Under the pieces are notes generated by a model. That model saw nothing but the letters and a program-made list of their open reading frames with translations. It searched no databases and had not been told where the DNA came from. From Lunularia cruciata (lineage: Eukaryota; Streptophyta; Marchantiopsida; Lunulariales; Lunulariaceae), in assembly GCA_948567375.1 (NCBI GenBank), contig OX419760.1, positions 7,564,001 to 7,628,000 of the forward strand: a stretch of DNA of 64,000 bases, written 5' to 3'. Shown in pieces: positions 57,625 to 64,000 of this stretch (positions are counted from its first letter, which is position 1; every line of letters begins with the position of its first letter). A program made the translations under genes and the position numbers.

Positions 57625-59061
57625 ATGCATCTAGGATTCCTGCTCCGAGTTTTGTGTGTGGTTCAAGCGGTGTGGATAGGGACAACAGCAGCGACGAAAA
57701 TCGGAATAATTTATGGAGACCAGGCTGCTACAGCGGCAGGAGGGGCTGAGAACGCTGTGCAATTGCTGAGGACGCAGGGGATACATAAGCTGAGACTGTT
57801 CGATGCGGATTCGGCAATGCTGAAAGCTCTTGGAGGATCTTCCATCGAGGTGATTGTGGGTTTGCGCAATGACGAACTCGTCGATGTTGGAGTCTCCAAA
57901 ACGTCAGCTCACAGCTGGGTTGCTCGGAATGTGGAAGCTTATTTTCCACACACGAAAATCTCAACTATTGCGGTGGGAGACGAGATTCTCACCAACACGG
58001 ATCAGAGCCTGGTACCTTTTCTCGTCCCGGCGATGAGAAATATTCACGCTGCTTTGTCCGCTGCAGGTTTAGAGCAGAAGATTAAAGTTTCTACTCCCCA
58101 GTCTTTTCACCTACTCTCTACTTTTTCTCCTCCTTCTGCTGCCACTTTTGACGCTGCCTTGGCAAACCGTCACCTATCCCCCGTTCTGGAGTTTCTGTCG
58201 AACACTGGTTCATACTTCATGCTCAATCTCCACCCGTTTGATGTCCTACAAGCGAATCCCAGCGACCTTTCTTTGGGTTATGCCCTTTACTCCACAGCCT
58301 CTGGAATCGATGACCCCGTTACAGGGTTGCACTATTCCAACATGTTCGAGGCTCTGGTCGACGCTGTGTCCATAGCTATGTCTTCTCTGAATCATCCAGA
58401 GCTGGACATCATTGTCACAGAAGCTGGCTGGTCCCGGGATTCTGCGAATGATGATGCTGCTGCAGTTACCTTCCACACTGACTTGTTGAACCACGTTGCC
58501 AACGGTCTGGGGACTCCCCTAAAGCCCAGAGGCTGTCCAATTGATATGTACGTCCAGTCTGATCTTCTGTCTAGCTACTCTCCTATCTCTAAGACCCCTC
58601 CCTCCTCTCCGAATGAATTGCTCCTAGATTCCCCTTCTGAGGTTCCTGCTGCTGTGAGGAGGAAACTTCTAGCGGACAAGACCTGGTGTGTCGCCAAGGC
58701 CGGGGCTAGATCTGAAGACTTGCAAGGGGCTTTGGACTGGGCTTGTGGTCCTGGAGGAGCTGACTGCAGGCCCATTCAGCCCGGACAATTCTGTTTCCTG
58801 CCCAACGACATGGAGTCCCATGCTTCTTACGCGTTCAACAGCTACTACCAGTCTATGAGCTGGGCTGCTTCGTCTTGCGATTTTCAAGGCCTGGCTGAGA
58901 TCACCAGTAATGATCCGAGTTACACCGGATGCCTATATGCATCCACCGGAACCGACCCAGCGGGAAACAACACCACTACCAACGCTGCTATGAGGCACCA
59001 ATTCTCACTCTTGTGGCTGGCTGTCGTTCTCTTCGTGTCCTGGAAACTCGCGGAAATGTAA
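57625..59061 (+). CDS. GH17 beta-1,3-glucanase with X8 domain, probable GPI anchor
   Basis: A single-exon 478-residue protein of the plant endo-1,3-beta-glucosidase family, which cleaves callose in walls and at plasmodesmata. Residues 1-23 form a signal peptide (FLLRVLCVVQAVWIG, cleaved near TTAA). The GH17 barrel spans about 25-320 and begins KIGIIYGDQA. The acid/base Glu is E120 in AVGDE (usually VGNE) and the nucleophile is E266 in VTEAGWS. After GTPLKP the usual strand with F-x-LFDEN-x-KPG and the E-x2-FGLF line is absent and is replaced by a Ser/Pro-rich linker (about 315-350). An X8/CBM43 domain follows (352-440) with six Cys at 355, 374, 381, 390, 418 and 436, starting TWCVAK. Residues 457-473 are a hydrophobic tail after a Thr/Asn-rich stretch, as in GPI-anchored members. 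The start is the first ATG of the frame and leads directly into the signal peptide. No intron is needed. Confidence 0.93.
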   Translation: MHLGFLLRVLCVVQAVWIGTTAATKIGIIYGDQAATAAGGAENAVQLLRTQGIHKLRLFDADSAMLKALGGSSIEVIVGLRNDELVDVGVSKTSAHSWVARNVEAYFPHTKISTIAVGDEILTNTDQSLVPFLVPAMRNIHAALSAAGLEQKIKVSTPQSFHLLSTFSPPSAATFDAALANRHLSPVLEFLSNTGSYFMLNLHPFDVLQANPSDLSLGYALYSTASGIDDPVTGLHYSNMFEALVDAVSIAMSSLNHPELDIIVTEAGWSRDSANDDAAAVTFHTDLLNHVANGLGTPLKPRGCPIDMYVQSDLLSSYSPISKTPPSSPNELLLDSPSEVPAAVRRKLLADKTWCVAKAGARSEDLQGALDWACGPGGADCRPIQPGQFCFLPNDMESHASYAFNSYYQSMSWAASSCDFQGLAEITSNDPSYTGCLYASTGTDPAGNNTTTNAAMRHQFSLLWLAVVLFVSWKLAEM

Positions 59062-62000
59062 AATTGTCCTTGGACATTGTAAAGATGTTCGAGGGGCAAT
59101 ATGTGTTGTGGAATTTGATCACTGGTCGAATTGCCGACTCTTAATACCGATTGTTTGCTGGGGGGTTTTGAAAATTTTGACACAATGATTGTTGCCTACG
59201 CTCATCTGAGCATCGTCGTTCGGACTGGCAGTGGCTCGCAGTTGTTGTTGGGTCTGATGTTGTATTACTACGTACTCTACAAAAAGTGGGATCCACACCT
59301 TTCTCGGTCGAGGGTAGAGAGACGTTTCGCACAATTATGAAGTGACGTTTTGGAGTTTTGTTGAGTGCCGAGTGCTTTTGCTACAAGGAGGAAAGAGGAG
59401 TTTGATCAAAGAGGAAGGAGGTCCAGGAGATGGAGTGAGTCACTCACTTCCGTCGTAAGGAAGGAAGTTCAAGGTGGAGGTGACGCACCGCTGCTACCCA
59501 CGAGAATTCGTCCGATTCACCGGCCCTGCCTTGTTGGAGCGTCAAGTTTGAAAAAGCGGAAAGCGAGACAGAAAGGTGGAAGAATCCGAACACATTCGGT
59601 CATCAGGAGTTTTCAAGCTCCGGGGTTCAAATCACATTGTTTTACTCAAAATGATTGGTCAGTTATTGCGAGCAATGTGGGCTCCTCCAATATCCCCGGG
59701 ACCTCAATAGTCTGTTGCTGGAACTCACTCAATAACCTGTAGCAAAATAACCACTAGTTTAGTATTTTGGCGGTCCATACGAGCTGCTCGCCAGTATGTA
59801 TATGTTCATTCTGCGGCTCTCTGAGTTGGGGGGGAATCGGAAAGGTAGCGGGGAGGAAAGGTCAGTTAGGAATGACGGTGGATGGAATGCATGCCGATGA
59901 TTATTCACTAGATGTGTAGTTTGTAGTGAGATTTTGCTGCCGATTTTCACGAACATTTTAAGGAAAGGCCATTTTGGAGACATTGTAATCAAATTTTAGA
60001 GGCTTAATGTATCGCGGTCAAAGACCCAAATGTTCATCCAGAAAGTTAGTGTAGTAGGATAGAGAATAGACACTGGGAATAGAACTTACAGATGTTGTCC
60101 GAATGCTCTCTTTAGATGGTGTTATCCTCTATTTTGGAGAAATAATATAAAAACGTCACTTCTGCCCACTCACACACCCCACCCAGGGCGAATTTCTCGA
60201 GCTTCCATTCTTCTTCTGTGGGTCCTCCCTCTCCTTTACTATTTGTGATCTGTCCAGGAATCTTCAAAGAATGCAGTAGAGTTGACTATCCATCCACAAT
60301 TTTTGAAGCCCCACGTTTGCAAAGCCCCTTCATCTCCTGAGGTCATAATCTTAGCCTGCCTTGCCACGCAATGTTGGCTTGGCTTTGTTGAGTTGAAAAA
60401 GCTTTGCACTTCTCTACACATCGCGGCTTCGGTCAATTTGTAATGCCGCCGATGGACGAATGGGTGCTGCAGTCTGATGCAACGAAACCTGCTGGAGGGC
60501 CTCCCTCGATTTCGGTCATTGAGATGTGATCCACAAGCCAGACAGAAAATCCAGGTTCTTGCAGAGAGTCCCTAGCCCTAGCAGGAGAAAATGAAAGCGA
60601 ATTACAATGTAATACATAAGCAATTTTGGATTTGAAATTTCCCGCCATGGCAGTAGACAGTGTATAGATCAGACGAGCAGTAGCTGTTGATGTCTGTCGA
60701 TTTCTACCTAGGATGGCCGGGGTAAGTAACGGACACGATTATCACGAGCGTTGTCTTTTCGACTTTCGGGTCTAGGGAAGTGGGGAGGACGAACAGGAGG
60801 GAAGGGTGGAGGAGGAGGAGGAGGAAGAAGTTCATGCCGTATGTCTGCACAAACAACTTTTGCTGCTCTGTGGTGTTTAAAGGCAAGCACCAAAGAGACA
60901 GCGGGACCTCCAGATTTGAAATTAAGGAGGAGGATGAGGAAGGCAGATCAGATGGCAGCAAGTAAAAGTACGACGGGGAAAGGAAAAGAGAGGAAGGCAA
61001 TTCCATTTGGCTTCCCCCCCCCTCACAAAGCACATGAACAAGAACGACACTCGAGATTAACTTGATTTCATAGCTGGCTCTGGGAAAGGGCTGCCTCCAA
61101 TCGAATGCCGGGTTCATGTGAGCAAGCAGCGCCTTGGACATGGAGGAAGACTGAAATCGGCTTTCGAGGAAAGTACAGCGTCTGTGACCAATCGTCATCA
61201 TCAGTCCCCATAATCTTCCTCAACGTTTTGTGCTTAATTGGGAAGCCTCCAACTTAGGGCCGCGAATGAATAAAGGAAAAACGCTCGAGTAGGTTCTACA
61301 AAGTCTTCACAAATCTGTTCCCTCTGTAGAAAACTCTGCACGGTAACTTCTTGGAAGGATACAGTAAGGACGTCACCTAACCCAACCCGACCCTGCTGCT
61401 GCACCCTCTCTTGGACACTGTGCTGCTGTGTAGATGGAGGAACAACAACCAAATTGCTCCTCCGCAAGATATGTTTTGTCCTCATTGAGTACTTCGTAGG
61501 TACAGTACAGTGTAAGAGCCAGCTTACAGGAGGAAGAAGTAAATATGTTCACAAGTATAGTAGTACATATTCACATATCTGCAATGCACGGATAGCAACT
61601 CTCAGCAGTTCAGGCAGTGCTCTCTACTGAACTTTTGGGCGCCAGTTCTCGGCACGATGTTCTGCTCCAGCTATTCAAAAGTCATTTGACGGTCGTTCCC
61701 TGACACATACCAGCAGGCTCAAAATGGTTCTCTGCAAGATGGTCCAGAAACGCGTGAGGCTAGTGCATAGATAAATCAAGTTAATACAGTAAAAAGGGTT
61801 TCAAAACACTGCAAGTGCCCCCAATATCCTGCAAGCAGTACGTCCAAATTATGTGACATAGTAAGCAGACGGATTCTGACAGTGACTACTACGGCAGAAC
61901 GAGTAGTAATCAATACAATTAAATACTACCCGGATCTCCGAGAGAGCGCACCTAATCTGCATTCCTCAGTTGGATACAGCCAGCCTATCCTTCCACCTTT

Positions 62001-64000
62001 ACGTGCCTTGGATTCTACAGTGGTGACCTCGCGGAATGGCTTCCGTCCATTGGGGCCTCAGATGTGGAAGAAAGCTACCATATTGAAGGTTGCTGTGCAG
62101 CTCGAGTGATTAAATCCCTAATTCTGTAAACCTTTGCTCCCACTATCAGCCCGGATGCAGTGTTCTGGTTCTGATTCCAGCTTGTGGTTGGGGCCAAAGC
62201 GAGCTCTGTTCCAAAGCCCAGCAGCTGCTGTACTGTGACCACGGAGTTAACAGCTTTGCGTCAGTCCGTTTTTGTAAAAGCAAATTAGGAAGAAAGGAAG
62301 GAAAACCTGCACTGTCAGCGCTTCGTCGTTTGAGTGCCCTGCTCTCTACAGGGAATGATACATTACACTTTCCATCCTCTATGTGAAAGACTTGTAGACT
62401 ATCTTATCATCAAAGCAACTTCACACTAGGACGATTTCAGCGTCAAATGTGTGCTGCTAATCCATTGGAACTATGGAGAATTCGGAAACACTCGATCCAA
62501 TGCAGCAACCGCGGCAGCGCACTGTGCATGGGAGGAGAAGGAGGAGAAAAGATCCCTACTCGTATGCCAATGAGAAGAAATTGATTTGGGCTACTGTTGA
62601 GATTGCCATGCCCCAGCCTGAAGGCGAGGCTTTTGACATTCCTGTAGATGCCACAGATACGACCTACCAGTAATAGTCCGAGGTGGGCTACTACTACAAT
62701 TGCTTGCTGTTGTTTATAAGGAGCTGTTGCATAGGCGGAATTTCGTTCAGAATAGGACAGTTGATTGGTCGAGTAGGAGCGGAGTGCGGGGATTAAGAGG
62801 AACAATATTCTCGTGTAACAGTCTCTCTCGCTCGCTGCTACGTTAGGTGTGGTGTAGTGTAGCGTACCACATGTATGTGAAGGAAAACAAGGCCCTTATT
62901 ACTATCCGATTCCACTGTTTGGCAACAACGCGTCAACCAGTCACGGTCTAAACAATCTAAAATTTTCTACCGAACATGACAATCTCCTGTCCCTTTAATC
63001 TCCTGTCTCTGAGAATTAAAAACTGGTGCATGATGAAGAACCACAAGCATTCTGATGAATCCAGAAATCGCTATAGCTGTTCACTTCCTCCTCCTGTGTT
63101 TGTATCTGTTTCTCAGATTCAAAGAGGAAATCCCCGAGGAACCACAAGCATACAATAAACCCCGGAAATTTCCCTAGCTGTTCACTTCCAGCTCATTGTT
63201 TTCATGCACACAGGTTCTTGTCGTTTCTTTTCTTAACTTTCTTACGAGAGATATACCCTGTAAAACTGTAGCAGAAAGCTGCAAGAGGACGAAGGACTTC
63301 ATAAAACATGCCATCATACTGGGGGAGTAACTTCACTTTCAAGAGCTCCAGATGCAAAACGTGGAACTTCAATTTGACGGCATAGATGCTGCTGACAAGA
63401 GCACCCTCAGTTTATGGACCCGAAAACTGATACTGATTTGATGATGCCTGCCTCAATCGGTGTAATATCAACCATTATGATGAGTTTATATCGTACATAA
63501 GTCATTACATCGAGCTTAACAGTGACCACTCAGTTCCTAAATCACGTGTCCACTCATCAAGACCCATATACATTGTGATTGAATGAGTATTGCATATATA
63601 ATGAAGATAAGTTGTATATTTTTCATTTTGGAGATAGGAGGAGTACCATTCGGCTTAGAGATGCCTCAAGTACTCTAATAGAAAAAGATATTTAGAAAGG
63701 CTTCATCTTTCTACCCTTTCCATAAGTTAGTGAAGGCATGGTATTCTTTCTTTCCTTTCGTTGGTGTCAATCAACCCTTTAGAATAAATCAATCTGAAAG
63801 GGTATGCCATGAATTTGGTACTGTCTAATGATGTTACAAACTTCTTAAAAGTCATACATCACCTTTCCGATTACCCCGGTATATGAGATGTTTCGGCATA
63901 TCTTATATTTTCACTAAACAGCAACAAATAAAATTTTTTTCTACTAAAAATAATATTAAGGAGATGAAAATCCTGACTATAATTTTGTAGCACCTGGACA
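59062..64000. other. no supported gene downstream of the glucanase
   Basis: Composition stays gene-like to about 63.5 kb and then becomes AT-rich. ORFs of 60-165 codons exist on both strands but none shows a recognisable family, and several are readings of purine-rich tracts (for example 60790-60840, GGAGGAGGAGGAGG). A diverged duplication of GAACCACAAGCAT...TAGCTGTTCACTTCC is at about 63040-63085 and 63135-63190. The region may hold untranslated exons or regulatory DNA of a gene beyond the window. Confidence 0.45.
62473..62673 (+). CDS. hypothetical small basic protein
   Basis: A 66-codon ORF with ATG in a fair context, an Arg-rich block HGRRRRRKDPYSY and an acidic C-terminal half. I recognise no family. 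A 120-codon ORF overlaps it on the other strand, so at most one is real. Listed only because its codon use is not extreme and the gene density around it is low. Confidence 0.2.
   Translation: MENSETLDPMQQPRQRTVHGRRRRRKDPYSYANEKKLIWATVEIAMPQPEGEAFDIPVDATDTTYQ

Noticed and set aside
59365-59742. 125-codon ORF downstream of the glucanase
   Set aside because: Basic, no recognised domain, and no similarity to any neighbour; could be chance at this GC content.
60704-61201. 165-codon minus-strand ORF near the right end
   Set aside because: Mostly low-complexity Ser/Leu/Pro readings of a purine-rich GGA tract; no family, and another ORF of similar quality overlaps it.
1-64000. CRISPR arrays, bacterial-type operons or phage genes
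   Set aside because: None are present; the spliced gene and LTR elements show a plant nuclear genome.

Overview
This window looks like land-plant nuclear DNA, most likely a bryophyte and plausibly a moss such as Physcomitrium. That organism name is an inference from the overall picture, not a search. The support is a spliced gene for a probable plastid ARM-repeat protein, an intronless GH17-X8 cell-wall glucanase, plant-type Ty3/Gypsy LTR retrotransposons primed by initiator tRNA-Met, and two gene islands of moderate GC set in very AT-rich, decayed transposon DNA.

Layout. 1-3.3 kb: AT-rich, no gene. 3.3-4.4 kb: a degenerate tandem array running into a solo LTR (family LTR1). 5.5-11.0 kb: decayed full-length Gypsy chromovirus A, minus strand, family LTR2. 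11.26-11.74 kb: a small TIR transposon with pogo/mariner-like ends and TA target duplications. 12.7-13.2 kb: first copy of an unidentified dispersed repeat. 15.1-22.8 kb: gene island 1, the nine-exon ARM-repeat gene. 22.9-29.3 kb: minisatellite, short repeat copies, a tRNA-like relic and the second copy of the unidentified repeat. 29.7-42.2 kb: one older Gypsy element B (plus strand, family LTR2) cut open by four later insertions, one of which holds a fifth. 42.2-44 kb: non-LTR reverse-transcriptase debris. 44-57 kb: AT-rich DNA with a Gypsy relic, several hairpins and recent tandem duplications. 57.1-59.1 kb: gene island 2, the glucanase. 59.1-64 kb: intermediate-GC DNA with no gene I can support.

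The main result is the 29.7-42.2 kb nest. Removing the four insertions and their five-base target duplications leaves about 5.45 kb, close to the 5.55 kb of element A. The youngest layer (35155-40256) is a well-preserved Gypsy element with three notable traits: two short, mutually similar ORFs between its primer-binding site and gag; a gag to pol overlap in the -1 frame; and a deletion joining the integrase zinc-binding region directly to a truncated LTR. The point changes that break its reading frames are two single-base stops, both explicable as C-to-T changes.

The two cellular genes are not obviously linked in function. One is probably a plastid protein of unknown role; the other a probably GPI-anchored beta-1,3-glucanase acting on callose at the cell surface.
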